A stretch of DNA of 24,731 nt from a virus: the IMG/VR virus record IMGVR_UViG_3300008050_000298, positions 1-24,731 of that record, one strand, 5' to 3'. The first letter of the stretch is position 1. Every line of letters starts with the position of its first letter. The notes beneath the pieces are model-generated. The model worked only from the letters and a program-made list of their open reading frames with translations, was not told the origin of the DNA and ran no database searches. Shown piece by piece: positions 1-7,404 of the stretch. The position numbers and the translations under genes were made by a program.

Positions 1-91
1 AGTAGGGTTTATAATCTCTGCCTTGATTAGCTACATGTTTCTTATGCTGAGTTACCAGTTTTTTTTCTATGTCTTTAGTTAATAGTTTCAT
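1..91 (-). CDS. Partial leftward gene, DUF2958-like N-terminus
   Basis: Reading leftward, ATG at 91 opens a frame that stays open for 30 codons to the window edge, so only the N-terminus is present. An AAGGA ribosome site lies just upstream of the start. The protein begins MKLLTKDIEKKLVTQHKK and reaches a GRDYKPY stretch. From memory this resembles the start of DUF2958 proteins, which open MKLLTKE..KKL and then have a 'D.KPVVKLF' segment. That family is common in phages and mobile elements and its function is unknown. The match rests on about 30 residues, so it is a suggestion only. It lies 69 bases beyond the stop of the next leftward gene and is probably co-transcribed with it. Confidence 0.5.
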   Translation of the reverse strand, partial: MKLLTKDIEKKLVTQHKKHVANQGRDYKPY

Positions 92-160
92 TGGTTATCC
101 TTATCAATGGTTAGTGATTAATGGTATTAGTCAGTTTATAGACTTGACTAGGTCTTAGGA

Positions 161-490
161 TTATTTCTTTAGCATTTCAGCTAGAAGAGTATCTCCTTTG
201 TTACTGGTTTCTCGGTAAGGATAGACCATAAAACCACCTTTGGTAGGTTTCATAGATACTAGCTTTTTAGCTTTGGCTTCTTCCCAGAATGCCACAATAT
301 CTTTGACTCCCAAAGCTCTTCTGACTGAGTCATTGAATCCAGAGTATGAACTATGGAATCCAGTAGTAACAATAGTCTTAGCTTTTCCAGTCTTTCGATC
401 TTTGACCTCTCTCTTTAGACCAACCTTCCCATTCTTGGGATTGAACATCCAAGATAGCATCTCAGAAACAGTAGTAATTTTCTTAGTCAT
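161..490 (-). CDS. Hypothetical phage protein, 109 aa
   Basis: I chose the ATG at 490 because a strong AAGGAG site sits at the right distance upstream; a longer in-frame reading to 589 has no such site and runs into the inverted repeat region. The product begins MTKKITTVSEMLSWMFNPK, is rich in Lys and Gly, and ends LLAEMLKK. It has no membrane segment, signal peptide or metal-binding cluster that I can see. The compact mixed alpha/beta-like pattern (a helix around SEMLSWMF, then basic strands, then a helix around DIVAFWEEAKAKKL) would fit a small nucleic-acid-associated protein, but I do not recognise the family. It is divergent from the structural operon and probably belongs to an early or regulatory module extending off the left edge. 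Confidence 0.7.
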   Translation of the reverse strand: MTKKITTVSEMLSWMFNPKNGKVGLKREVKDRKTGKAKTIVTTGFHSSYSGFNDSVRRALGVKDIVAFWEEAKAKKLVSMKPTKGGFMVYPYRETSNKGDTLLAEMLKK

Positions 491-565
491 AAATGACTCC
501 TTTCTTAGTCCCAGATTTTTTTTCTCCGAAGATCGGGACAAATCGCCGAAGATGGTATTCATCCC

Positions 566-640
566 CCACCCCAAGATTCTAGGAGTCAAGAGCAGAAGAG
601 ACCGAAGGGAACGTCTCTTGACTCAGAGAATCTGGGGTGG
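566..640. repeat. Long imperfect inverted repeat, 26-27 base arms
   Basis: The left arm is 566-592 and the right arm 615-640. They pair at 24 of 26 positions with one bulged base, around a 22-base centre. The core is CCACCCCA-GATTCT plus GAGTCAAGAG. A further partial copy of the CCCCAAGATTCT core, in the orientation of the right arm, lies at 647-659. Inside, AAGAGAC (596-602) can instead pair with GTCTCTT (613-619), so two alternative hairpins are possible. No T-run follows on either strand, which argues against a simple terminator. Candidate roles are a protein-binding operator, a terminase recognition element, or a structured RNA leader. Confidence 0.8.
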
Positions 641-645
641 ATAAT
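618..645 (+). promoter_or_regulatory. Candidate sigma70-like promoter
   Basis: TTGACT at 618-623 matches the -35 consensus at 5 of 6 positions. GATAAT at 640-645 matches the -10 consensus at 5 of 6. The spacer is 16 bases. Transcription would start near 652 and run right toward terS, giving a leader of about 270 bases that includes the 747-788 hairpin. The -35 box and spacer lie within the right arm of the long inverted repeat, so a protein bound to that repeat would be expected to affect this promoter. It is predicted from consensus only. Confidence 0.45.
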
Positions 646-746
646 TAGAATCTTTGGGGTCTTAATGATTCCCAAGATAGAGAGAGTTTTGAATGATCTT
701 TCTTTAAGAGAGAGGGATTTCTGGGACAAATGTTCTTTTTTTTCCT

Positions 747-788
747 CACTCTCTAAGAGAATCTTTGATTCTCCCAGAGAGTGTTTTT
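747..788 (+). terminator. Hairpin plus T-run: terminator or attenuator candidate
   Basis: Bases 747-763 pair with 767-783 at 15 of 17 positions (two A-C mismatches in the middle) around a TTT loop, followed at once by TTTTT at 784-788. This is the form of an intrinsic terminator for rightward transcription. No rightward gene ends before it, so if active it would cut short transcripts from the candidate promoter at 618-645. It would then act as an attenuator, or release a short RNA of roughly 135 bases. The T-run is short, so read-through into terS is plausible. Confidence 0.45.
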
Positions 789-797
789 CTGAGATTT

Positions 798-817
798 CTA
801 TACCCTTTAGGGTATAG
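798..817. repeat. Perfect 8-bp stem, 4-base loop
   Basis: CTATACCC (798-805) and GGGTATAG (810-817) are perfect reverse complements separated by TTTA. The stem lies just downstream of the 747-788 hairpin in the terS leader. It has no T-run of its own. It could be part of the same RNA structure or a protein-binding site. Confidence 0.6.
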
Positions 818-858
818 GATTGGATTTCTCCCATTTCCATTCCAGTCAGTCTCATCCA

Positions 859-895
859 GATAGCTATCAGTCTACTTATATATAGAGTATACTCT
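859..895. promoter_or_regulatory. Two perfect palindromes upstream of terS
   Basis: GATAGCTATC (859-868, 10 bp) and AGAGTATACTCT (884-895, 12 bp) are exact palindromes whose centres are 26 bp apart. The second is flanked on both sides by TATATA runs, so it can extend into a longer AT-rich cruciform-like structure. They end only 27 bases before the terS start, whose ribosome site AGGAG is at 908-912. Dimeric repressor operators and terminase-binding or nicking sites both take this form; the sequence does not decide between them. Confidence 0.45.
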
Positions 896-921
896 TATAT
901 ATATACTAGGAGTTAGAGAGT

Positions 922-1392
922 ATGAGTATAAATATGAAAGACTTACCTCTAGGTAAGAGAAAAACTTATCGGAAACAAGATAAGTTTTTAAAAGTCTATA
1001 AAGAGACTAGGAGTAGGAGCGTATCAGCTAGCTATGCAGGAGTATCTCAGTCAAGTATTACTAAGTGGATAAGAGAAGACTACTTAGAGTTCAAGGAGAG
1101 ATACGATGAAGCAGATACAGCGTTCTGTGAGGGACTAGAGCAATTAGCACTCGAGAGAGTTAAGATGCAGGACAGTAAGAGTAATCCTGTGCTACTGATA
1201 ACACTATTGAATGCGAATCTTCCAAGCAAGTATAGGCCAGCAGCAGTAATGACAGACGATACAGCTAAAGATGTACTGAGTCAGCTAAGGAAACTAGCTA
1301 AGGAGACTCCTCCGAGTAAGAAAGAGGAGGAGAAAGAAGAGTCAGCATTAGAGCAAGTAGATAAGATACTAAAGAGTAAGGTAGATGAGTAG
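922..1392 (+). CDS. terS: Terminase small subunit (TerS)
   Basis: This 156-residue protein has the usual small-terminase layout. The N-terminal third is a helix-turn-helix region (KFLKVYKETRSRSVSASYAG, then VSQSSITKWI), which in the family binds the packaging site. It is followed by a long charged helix (DYLEFKERYDEADTAFCEGL) and an ALERVKMQDSKSNPVLLITL segment ending LPSKYR, a hallmark of this group. The C-terminus is a Lys/Glu-rich tail. The start ATG at 922 has AGGAG nine bases upstream. It precedes terL, separated by two tiny genes. Codon use is unlike the rest of the operon: glutamate is GAG 13 times and GAA 3 times, the reverse of the capsid gene, and AGG arginines are frequent. That may indicate separate ancestry. 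Confidence 0.88.
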   Translation: MSINMKDLPLGKRKTYRKQDKFLKVYKETRSRSVSASYAGVSQSSITKWIREDYLEFKERYDEADTAFCEGLEQLALERVKMQDSKSNPVLLITLLNANLPSKYRPAAVMTDDTAKDVLSQLRKLAKETPPSKKEEEKEESALEQVDKILKSKVDE

Positions 1393-1473
1393 AGGGGGTA
1401 TGGCTTGAGATGTGTATTATAGGGTATGGTATCCCTATGACTGATTAATATATATAAAAGGAGTGGTATATAT

Positions 1474-1659
1474 ATGAATATATGGGAAGGTATGAGTAAG
1501 TTTATGGGGAAGGTACGGCCCCAGATCATGGTTTCAATCGTGATTCTTGGTACTATTGCCTATTATGGAATTGATAAAGAAATGGTTGAAATAACTGTTG
1601 GATGTATAGCAGGTATAATAGCTTTAGCTAAAGACGTACTGCAATCGGATGCTGATTAA
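1474..1659 (+). CDS. Small two-helix membrane protein, holin-like size
   Basis: The product is 61 residues with two hydrophobic segments, roughly residues 17-33 (QIMVSIVILGTIAYYGI) and 37-52 (MVEITVGCIAGIIALA), joined by a short GIDKE turn. A short N-terminal amphipathic part and an acidic DAD terminus flank them. A clear AAAGGAG site precedes the ATG at 1474. Size and topology fit a holin or another small phage inner-membrane protein, and placement between the terminase genes is compatible with either. No endolysin lies beside it, so the holin role is a guess; the membrane prediction is firm. Confidence 0.75.
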   Translation: MNIWEGMSKFMGKVRPQIMVSIVILGTIAYYGIDKEMVEITVGCIAGIIALAKDVLQSDAD

Positions 1660-1677
1660 ATCTAAAGGGAGGAAGTA

Positions 1678-1773
1678 ATGCCAAGTGGAAAAGGAACGTA
1701 CGGATCAAAAAGAGGAAGACCTCCTAAGAAGAAGAAGAAAACTTCTAGAAGTATGACTCGTAGAGGGTATTAG
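1678..1773 (+). CDS. 31-aa basic microprotein with AT-hook-like motif
   Basis: A short frame from ATG 1678 to TAG 1771-1773 encodes 31 residues. It begins MPSGKGTYGSKRGRPPKKKK and ends with an Arg-rich MTRRGY. A very strong AAAGGGAGGA ribosome site precedes the start, and the TAG overlaps the GTG of terL by one base, so it is embedded in the operon and almost certainly translated. GRP flanked by basic residues is the core of the AT-hook, a motif that inserts into the minor groove of AT-rich DNA. I recall similar GKGTYG...GRP microproteins in marine phages, unnamed. A role in packaging or condensing the AT-rich genome is inferred. Confidence 0.75.
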   Translation: MPSGKGTYGSKRGRPPKKKKKTSRSMTRRGY

Positions 1774-3101
1774 TGGACAAGGTATCCGAAAAACTTTATG
1801 AGTTAGTAGGATTTGATCCAACGGAATTACAAGTAAAGATATTAGATACTGACAAAAGATTTGTTTTAGTTGCTGGTGGAGAGCAAGCAGGTAAATCAAT
1901 GGTAGCATCTAAGTTTTTATTGGCACGCTTTATGCGTGACCCTAGCCCCGGTCTTTATTGGTTAGTTGCTGCTGACTATGAACGTACTCGTGCTGAGTTT
2001 GAATACTTAGCAGAGGATTTTAGTAAGATAGGAATATTATCTGAAGTAACTAAACGTGTAGACCCCGGTAGGATTGTACTGGCAGATGGCACAAGAATTG
2101 AAACTAAATCAGCAAAAGACCCACGAACACTAGCTATGCGTGCACCTAATGGTATTGTTGGGTGCGAAGCGTCACAGCTTGACTTAGAAACTTTTTATAG
2201 ATTACGTGGAAGGTGTGCACCAAAGAAAGGATGGTTGTTCCTAGGAGGAACATTTGAAAGTTCTTTAGGTTGGTATCCACAAACTTTTACAGCTTGGGAA
2301 TCAGGAGTGGGTGAAGAACAAAGTTTTTCACTTCCAAGTTATTCTAATCATCATCTCTATCCTGAAGGGCGTGATGATCCAGAAATTAAAAGATTGGAGG
2401 CCGTAGCTAGTGATGACTTTTTTATGGAGAGAATTGAAGGACTCCCTGTCCCTCCTAGAGGACTGGTGTTTTCCGAGTTTCGGGCATCGATCCATGCTGG
2501 TGAAGTGGATTACATCCCCGGTGAGCCTGTTCATGTCTGGATTGATCCCGGTTATGCTGGTGGTTATGCTCTTGAAGCGGTTCAAATAATAAATGATGAG
2601 ATAAGAATCTTTGATGAAGTGTACGAAATAGGTTTAGTTACAGAAGAAATAATAGATATAACTATTAGTAAACCTTGGTGGAAAGATGTGCAATATGGAG
2701 TTATAGACATTGCAGGGTATCAGCATCAAGCTATGCCAGCTCCTGCAGAAATCTGGATGAAGAAAACCGGATTATATATGAGTTCTGAGAAGGTTCAGAT
2801 CAATGATGGAACAGAAAGATTAAAGAGTTTCTTGAAAGTTGACCCCATTACAGGGTATCCTAGATTAACTATTGATCGTTCTTGTCAAGGAATACTGTCA
2901 GAGTTCGGTGCTGTTCCGAATCCATTTGATGGACAGACACGAGCATACACTTGGAAGATGGATAAAAGTGGAGCTATAGTAGGACAGACTCCTCAAGATA
3001 AGTACAATCATGGTGTAAAAGCTGTAATATATGGTCTTGTAAATCAGTTTGGTTATGGATACGTAGCCAATCGGAATAAAATTATGGTGCGACATTGGTA
3101 G
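1773..3101 (+). CDS. terL: Terminase large subunit (TerL), ATPase-nuclease
   Basis: The 442-residue packaging motor has both expected domains. The ATPase part has a Walker A loop GGEQAGKS at residues 35-42, a Walker B-like stretch ending GIVGCEA at about 127-133 with the acidic residue E132, and a LFLGGT coupling motif at about 155-160. The RNase H-like nuclease part shows its acidic residues in VWIDPG (D258), VIDIAG (D312) and DKYNHGVKAV (D409). Translation starts at GTG 1773, overlapping the stop of the microprotein, with AGAGGG upstream. It drives ATP-dependent DNA filling of the prohead through the portal and cuts the concatemer. At 442 residues it is at the short end for TerL but complete. 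Confidence 0.93.
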   Translation: MDKVSEKLYELVGFDPTELQVKILDTDKRFVLVAGGEQAGKSMVASKFLLARFMRDPSPGLYWLVAADYERTRAEFEYLAEDFSKIGILSEVTKRVDPGRIVLADGTRIETKSAKDPRTLAMRAPNGIVGCEASQLDLETFYRLRGRCAPKKGWLFLGGTFESSLGWYPQTFTAWESGVGEEQSFSLPSYSNHHLYPEGRDDPEIKRLEAVASDDFFMERIEGLPVPPRGLVFSEFRASIHAGEVDYIPGEPVHVWIDPGYAGGYALEAVQIINDEIRIFDEVYEIGLVTEEIIDITISKPWWKDVQYGVIDIAGYQHQAMPAPAEIWMKKTGLYMSSEKVQINDGTERLKSFLKVDPITGYPRLTIDRSCQGILSEFGAVPNPFDGQTRAYTWKMDKSGAIVGQTPQDKYNHGVKAVIYGLVNQFGYGYVANRNKIMVRHW

Positions 3102-4912
3102 CTCGAACAGCAGAAGAAATAACAAGATTAGTAGATGATCATTATGATGCAACCTATCCCTTTAGAGATAGGATGCAAAATGATTACGATCTATATAGAC
3201 TGAATCCTTATGACGCAGGAGATGGATATGAGTCCTATACTTCTAATGAACCAAGAACATATGCAGATAAAATTGTTTCTTGGTTAGCTGGAGCAGAACT
3301 TAGTATTCGTATTCCGAATATTGAAGAAGCTAGAGAACAAAGAGAAATGAATGATGCCAAAGAAAAGTTTCTTATTGGCGTACTTACTGGTGCAGACGAA
3401 AGACTTAGAAGAAGATTGCAACCATCTCTTAGAGAATCTCTTGCATGGTATATAGCACTTCGTGGGTGGTATTCAGGTAGAGCATTACTGCATAAAGACT
3501 CTGAAGATAAAACTCAAATAGATATTAAACCTTGGGATATAATGCATACTTACTGGGGAGAAGGGGAAGAAGGTTTATCTTGGGCTTGTTATAAAATTCA
3601 AAAGACAAAAGGTGAAATTTTACAGCAATATGGTATTGAATTACATACTGCAGATGACGAATTACCTACAGATATATATGATTTCTATGATGAAGAACAT
3701 AATATAGTAACTACTGGTACTACTATTCTTAAATCAGCTACACCTCATAATGCAGGTAGAGTGCCTGTGTTTATAGGAATGGTAGGGCCACAACCTCTTA
3801 TTCAAAACTTAGATAACAAAACAAGAACAGATACTATTGCTGACTACGGAGAAAGTGTTTATTCAGCTAACCGAGGTAATTATGAGAATCATAATTTTAT
3901 AATGTCGGTTATGATGGAGATGGTAGCACGATCTAGGAAGCAAGGTATTAAGATTATTTCTAGAGATGGACAAAAAACTCTAGATGAAGACCCATATAAA
4001 GCCGGAGCAGAAGTTGCATTGGGGCAAGGGGAAGATATACAGCCGTTAGGACTAATGGAAGTAGCCAGAGAAACTGGTGCATTCATGGGATTAGTAGCTG
4101 GTGAACTGCAACGTGGTGCTATACCACACTCTGTATATGGCGATTTGCAATTTCAATTGTCGGGATTTGCAATTAATACTTTAAGACAAGGTATAGATAC
4201 TATACTTTCCCCAAGAATTACTGCAATGGAAGATGCATACAAACAGATCACATTACTTATATGTGACCAATATGGTACAGGTATGTACGATCCAATTAGT
4301 GTTTCTGGTAGAGATAAAAACAGGATGTACTTTAGTGAAACAATAGCTCCTGATTCTATATTTCAAGCTGGTATGCCTGAAATAAAAATAGTTAGTCAAC
4401 TACCAGAAGACGATATGTCTCGAATGTCTATGGCACAAATGGCACGAGATGGTCAAACCCCATTACTTTCTGATAATTATGTTCGAGATAAAATTCTTGG
4501 ACTACAAGATGCAGACTCAATTGAGGATGCAATTAAAGAACAAATGGCTGAAAGAGTATTGCCCGAAGCATCATTGTGGACATTACTAGCAGCTACTGAA
4601 AATAGAGGAAGGCCCGACCTTGCACAATTCTATTATGGAGAACTTATGCATTTGTTACAACAAAAACAAATGATGAGAATGCAAAGTATGAATCCGGGCC
4701 CATCTTCAAATGGTATCACTCCAGAACCGGGAGGGGGTGGGCCCCCTACAGCTAACCCACAGGTAATGCCTAATGCAATGATGGGAGTGCCACCGCCTGC
4801 ACCTACACCTCAAGCTGGTGCTAATGTACCTCCGGGTACACCTAGACCGGGTGCACAAGATGATGATGAAGTCTTACGAAGAATGGGATTATTAGGGCCA
4901 AGGGGTGAATAA
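3095..4912 (+). CDS. Portal protein
   Basis: The 605-residue product follows terL directly, as portals usually do. The N-terminal half has the typical portal pattern: a helix with an RDRMQNDYDLYRLNPY segment, then YADKIVSWLAGAELSIRIP, an Arg-rich helix (DERLRRRLQPSLRESLAWY) and an IKPWDIMHTYWG strand. It would form the dodecameric ring through which DNA enters and leaves. Residues from about 530 are a low-complexity Pro/Gly/Met tail ending LLGPRGE. The start is TTG at 3095, seven bases inside the end of terL, with no Shine-Dalgarno sequence; the next in-frame Met is residue 27, which would cut into the domain. Translation is therefore probably coupled to terL. Confidence 0.85.
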   Translation: MVARTAEEITRLVDDHYDATYPFRDRMQNDYDLYRLNPYDAGDGYESYTSNEPRTYADKIVSWLAGAELSIRIPNIEEAREQREMNDAKEKFLIGVLTGADERLRRRLQPSLRESLAWYIALRGWYSGRALLHKDSEDKTQIDIKPWDIMHTYWGEGEEGLSWACYKIQKTKGEILQQYGIELHTADDELPTDIYDFYDEEHNIVTTGTTILKSATPHNAGRVPVFIGMVGPQPLIQNLDNKTRTDTIADYGESVYSANRGNYENHNFIMSVMMEMVARSRKQGIKIISRDGQKTLDEDPYKAGAEVALGQGEDIQPLGLMEVARETGAFMGLVAGELQRGAIPHSVYGDLQFQLSGFAINTLRQGIDTILSPRITAMEDAYKQITLLICDQYGTGMYDPISVSGRDKNRMYFSETIAPDSIFQAGMPEIKIVSQLPEDDMSRMSMAQMARDGQTPLLSDNYVRDKILGLQDADSIEDAIKEQMAERVLPEASLWTLLAATENRGRPDLAQFYYGELMHLLQQKQMMRMQSMNPGPSSNGITPEPGGGGPPTANPQVMPNAMMGVPPPAPTPQAGANVPPGTPRPGAQDDDEVLRRMGLLGPRGE

Positions 4913-6363
4913 TGGCAAATTGGGAAGTATATTCATCTAGAAACGGAAATATATATAACACATCTTTTTCTTCTGGAAGCTACTTACAACAAGTTGAAAA
5001 TATGGTTGTTGATTACGATACTATTGCTTCAGATACATTAATGAGTGAAAGTATAGATCACTATAATACTAGTATGTCTGATAAAATAAACGCTGCTTCT
5101 TCTGCAGGATATTTTTCTATGGGATTAAATACTGCTCCTGACAAACAAAGATTAGGTATAGCTTTAAATACTTTCAATAAAATAGGTGATGCAGTAAATA
5201 AAATTGTAGATACAAGTGCTATAGGTTTAGATGCACAAGGTGGATTATTACCACCTAATCAAATAGCTGAAAGTTATTTTAGTAGAAGTTCTGCTCCAGT
5301 ACGTGACCCTAAACAATATACATTAACAGATGAACAATTAAAATCTGTAAGTCCAACTAGTGCATCCGGAGATACGTTTAGAGATGTAGAAGATGAAGAT
5401 ATATATAAAAGAGATTTAGGATATAAAATTTTACAATGGAATGATCCTGAAACTGGAACAGTATATAAATTTCGAAACTGGGATGACGGAAGACCTGTAT
5501 CTAAAAATGATTTCTTAGATAAATCCGGATATGATAAATGGCTTAGTCATATTGCTAAAGACACAAGAAAGTTTAAAGAAAAAAAATTTGAACGTGATAC
5601 TCTTGATCCTACAACAGCTCGTACATCTGATCCATTTGGTAATTTACCATGGCAAACTGTGTATCAGGGAGTTGTAGATGATGCAGGTATAGGAAGTCCG
5701 GGTGCATATAATTATGCATTACAGCAAGGAATATCTGGTATACCAGAATTAAGAACAGCTCAAACTCAATTTTTAATTCAAGATAAATATGAAGCTCTTC
5801 ATAACGACCCAGATATGCTCGGTACAGATTATGGTAGAGCATTATTACAATCTAATCAGGAAGATGTAGATGGGCTTATTGATACTAGTAGTAGAGCTGG
5901 TAGAAATCCTTATTATGATTTCTTACAAGAATATAATCCATTGAAAGGTAATGAATTAATGAAAGCAGTTAATGATATTACTGATGTAGTTAGTTCATAT
6001 AAAACTGTAATACAAAGTGGAGAAGAAATACCAACTAGTGACTATTATGATGCTAGTAAGGATTGGCAACAACAAACTGATAGTCAAAGACAAGCCTTAT
6101 CTTGGACTACTAAATTTAAGACTGGAGAAAATGCAGAACAGTATCAAAAACAATTAGTAGCCTTGCCTATAATACAGAATACTCCTAATGTTCGTAGAGG
6201 TGAAATAGTACAAGTATTAAATAAGTTGTATAATAACTGGCAAACACAACCTAATAGGCCTACTGATGAAAGTTGGTTAGAGTTTGCAAGAAGTAAAAAT
6301 TATTGGGGTTTAGCTCCTAGTTATGCCCCCTCTGTTACTCCTGATTGGCAGAGTAGTTATTAA
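4912..6363 (+). CDS. Virion-associated protein of unknown function, 483 aa
   Basis: The ATG overlaps the portal stop (TAATG). The protein is soluble, rich in Asp, Gln, Ser and Tyr, with no membrane segment or catalytic motif that I can identify. Residues about 250-483 are related to the next gene. NPYYDFLQEYNPLKG (332-346) matches NPFGQFLQTYNPYSG there at 9 of 15 positions, and residues 401-443 match its 124-166 at 18 of 43, including GEN-AEQ and RRGEIVQVL. The first 250 residues are unique to this copy. Placement between portal and the giant gene suggests an internal virion or connector-associated protein, perhaps a partner of the giant protein. Function is unknown. Confidence 0.8.
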   Translation: MANWEVYSSRNGNIYNTSFSSGSYLQQVENMVVDYDTIASDTLMSESIDHYNTSMSDKINAASSAGYFSMGLNTAPDKQRLGIALNTFNKIGDAVNKIVDTSAIGLDAQGGLLPPNQIAESYFSRSSAPVRDPKQYTLTDEQLKSVSPTSASGDTFRDVEDEDIYKRDLGYKILQWNDPETGTVYKFRNWDDGRPVSKNDFLDKSGYDKWLSHIAKDTRKFKEKKFERDTLDPTTARTSDPFGNLPWQTVYQGVVDDAGIGSPGAYNYALQQGISGIPELRTAQTQFLIQDKYEALHNDPDMLGTDYGRALLQSNQEDVDGLIDTSSRAGRNPYYDFLQEYNPLKGNELMKAVNDITDVVSSYKTVIQSGEEIPTSDYYDASKDWQQQTDSQRQALSWTTKFKTGENAEQYQKQLVALPIIQNTPNVRRGEIVQVLNKLYNNWQTQPNRPTDESWLEFARSKNYWGLAPSYAPSVTPDWQSSY

Positions 6364-6379
6364 TTAAAGGAGTTTTATT

Positions 6380-7027
6380 ATGGCACATATACCCGGACAT
6401 ATAGGTACTGGAGCAGAAAACTTATTAAGTGGCTATGATCCTGCTTCTTTAGCAACTATGGGGACTACTTATAATCAATATATTAGAAGTCAACTAGGAG
6501 CTAATCCATTAGCATATGCAGCTGCAGGCCGATTTGCTCCCTTTGCACAATTACAATATTTAGGGCAACCAGCTATGACAGGTACTTTAGGACTAGCTGG
6601 AGCTGATGTAGCTAATCCATTTGGTCAATTTTTACAAACTTATAATCCTTATTCTGGTATGGAGTTTGCCAACTTAGCTAATCAAGTAAGAGGAGCATTA
6701 AGTGGAACAGCAGATATGGCTGATCCAGCTCAACAATTACTTAGACAAAGATTTGGAACTGGAGATGAAGCTGAACAAAGACAATATTCATTAGCTGCTG
6801 CTCCAATATTACAAAGTATAGCTCCTGCATTAAGAGGAGAAGTAGGTAATGTATTAAGTAATATATATGAAGATTACATAGTAGCAGGGCCAGAAGGCAG
6901 ACCTTCATTCTTAGATTTTGCTGCAACAGGCGGAGAGGGAATGGGGCCAAGTTTATGGAACAGATTTAATGTTAGTGGTACAGGTGGTACACCTACAACA
7001 GGAAGTTACTTTGGTAGTGCTACATAA
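6380..7027 (+). CDS. Paralogue of the preceding protein, 215 aa
   Basis: An AAAGGAG site precedes ATG 6380. The protein is Ala/Gly-rich and lacks the first 250 residues of its larger neighbour. The aligned order is the same: a YNQYIRSQLG helix (about 31-40), NPFGQFLQTYNPYSG (79-93), then FGTGDEAEQRQYSLAAAPIL and RGEVGNVLSNIYEDY (125-166), then RPSFLDFA (174-181). The C-terminus is a Gly/Thr-rich tail. The conserved polar and aromatic residues suggest an assembly or packing module rather than an enzyme. Duplication inside this operon is inferred from the alignment. Confidence 0.8.
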   Translation: MAHIPGHIGTGAENLLSGYDPASLATMGTTYNQYIRSQLGANPLAYAAAGRFAPFAQLQYLGQPAMTGTLGLAGADVANPFGQFLQTYNPYSGMEFANLANQVRGALSGTADMADPAQQLLRQRFGTGDEAEQRQYSLAAAPILQSIAPALRGEVGNVLSNIYEDYIVAGPEGRPSFLDFAATGGEGMGPSLWNRFNVSGTGGTPTTGSYFGSAT

Positions 7028-7395
7028 TGACAATGCAAAATGATAGTCCATGGTCTAGTTGGATGGATAATCCATACATGGCAATATTAGAAGAATCTCC
7101 CGGTGCAGCATATTTTAGTTATGCTGACCAATGGAGTTCTCCTGCACAACAACAGTATTATCAAAATCAATTTCAAAACGTATACAACCAATACTTAGGT
7201 ACACTAGGTACAGCTTTAAGGTCAGGTGCATCTGGGACTGAAGGTGCTCCATCTATATCTGATATAGGACAAATGGGATTTACTGATTACTTAGGTGGTA
7301 TGGATTGGACAGATAGATATACATCACTACCTCCAACAATGCGAGGAGACTACACTTCTTCATATAATCCAAGAACTAGACAAATATATTTCTAG
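7027..7395 (+). CDS. Small Tyr/Gln-rich protein, possible third module copy
   Basis: The ATG overlaps the previous stop (TAATG); a second ATG at 7033 is also possible. The 122-residue product is rich in Tyr, Gln and Ser. Its middle (SPAQQQYYQNQFQNVYNQYLG, about 38-58) resembles the RGEVGNVLSNIYEDY part of its neighbour in the N(V/I)Y..Y core. It is followed, as there, by a Gly-rich linker, a PS(I/F) segment and an aromatic stretch. The C-terminus ends with SSYNPRTRQIYF, a compact basic-aromatic tail. I read it as a distant, shorter member of the same set, with moderate trust. It sits immediately before the giant gene. Confidence 0.75.
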   Translation: MTMQNDSPWSSWMDNPYMAILEESPGAAYFSYADQWSSPAQQQYYQNQFQNVYNQYLGTLGTALRSGASGTEGAPSISDIGQMGFTDYLGGMDWTDRYTSLPPTMRGDYTSSYNPRTRQIYF

Positions 7396-7404
7396 GAGGA
7401 AGAT

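Larger units (their letters stand above)
491..921. other. Gene-free divergent region rich in inverted repeats
   Basis: These 431 bases separate the leftward genes from the rightward structural operon and hold no convincing gene. They contain a long imperfect inverted repeat (566-640), a sigma70-like rightward promoter (618-645), a hairpin followed by five Ts (747-788), a perfect 8-bp stem (798-817), and perfect palindromes at 859-868 and 884-895. The position directly upstream of the small terminase gene is where many phages carry their packaging (cos or pac) site. It is also where a divergent early/late promoter pair would sit. Both uses are inferred; the repeats themselves are visible directly. 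Confidence 0.75.

Noticed and set aside
240-644. Rightward 134-codon frame opposite the 109-residue gene
   Set aside because: It is antisense to a frame with a clear AAGGAG site and good coding character; its own start has no ribosome site.
586-855. Leftward 89-codon frame in the divergent region
   Set aside because: It lacks a good ribosome site, overlaps three hairpins and the long inverted repeat, and has no recognisable pattern. A tiny real gene cannot be fully excluded.
1419-1438. 6-bp stem with 8-base loop after terS
   Set aside because: The stem is short and no T-run follows, so it is not supported as a terminator.
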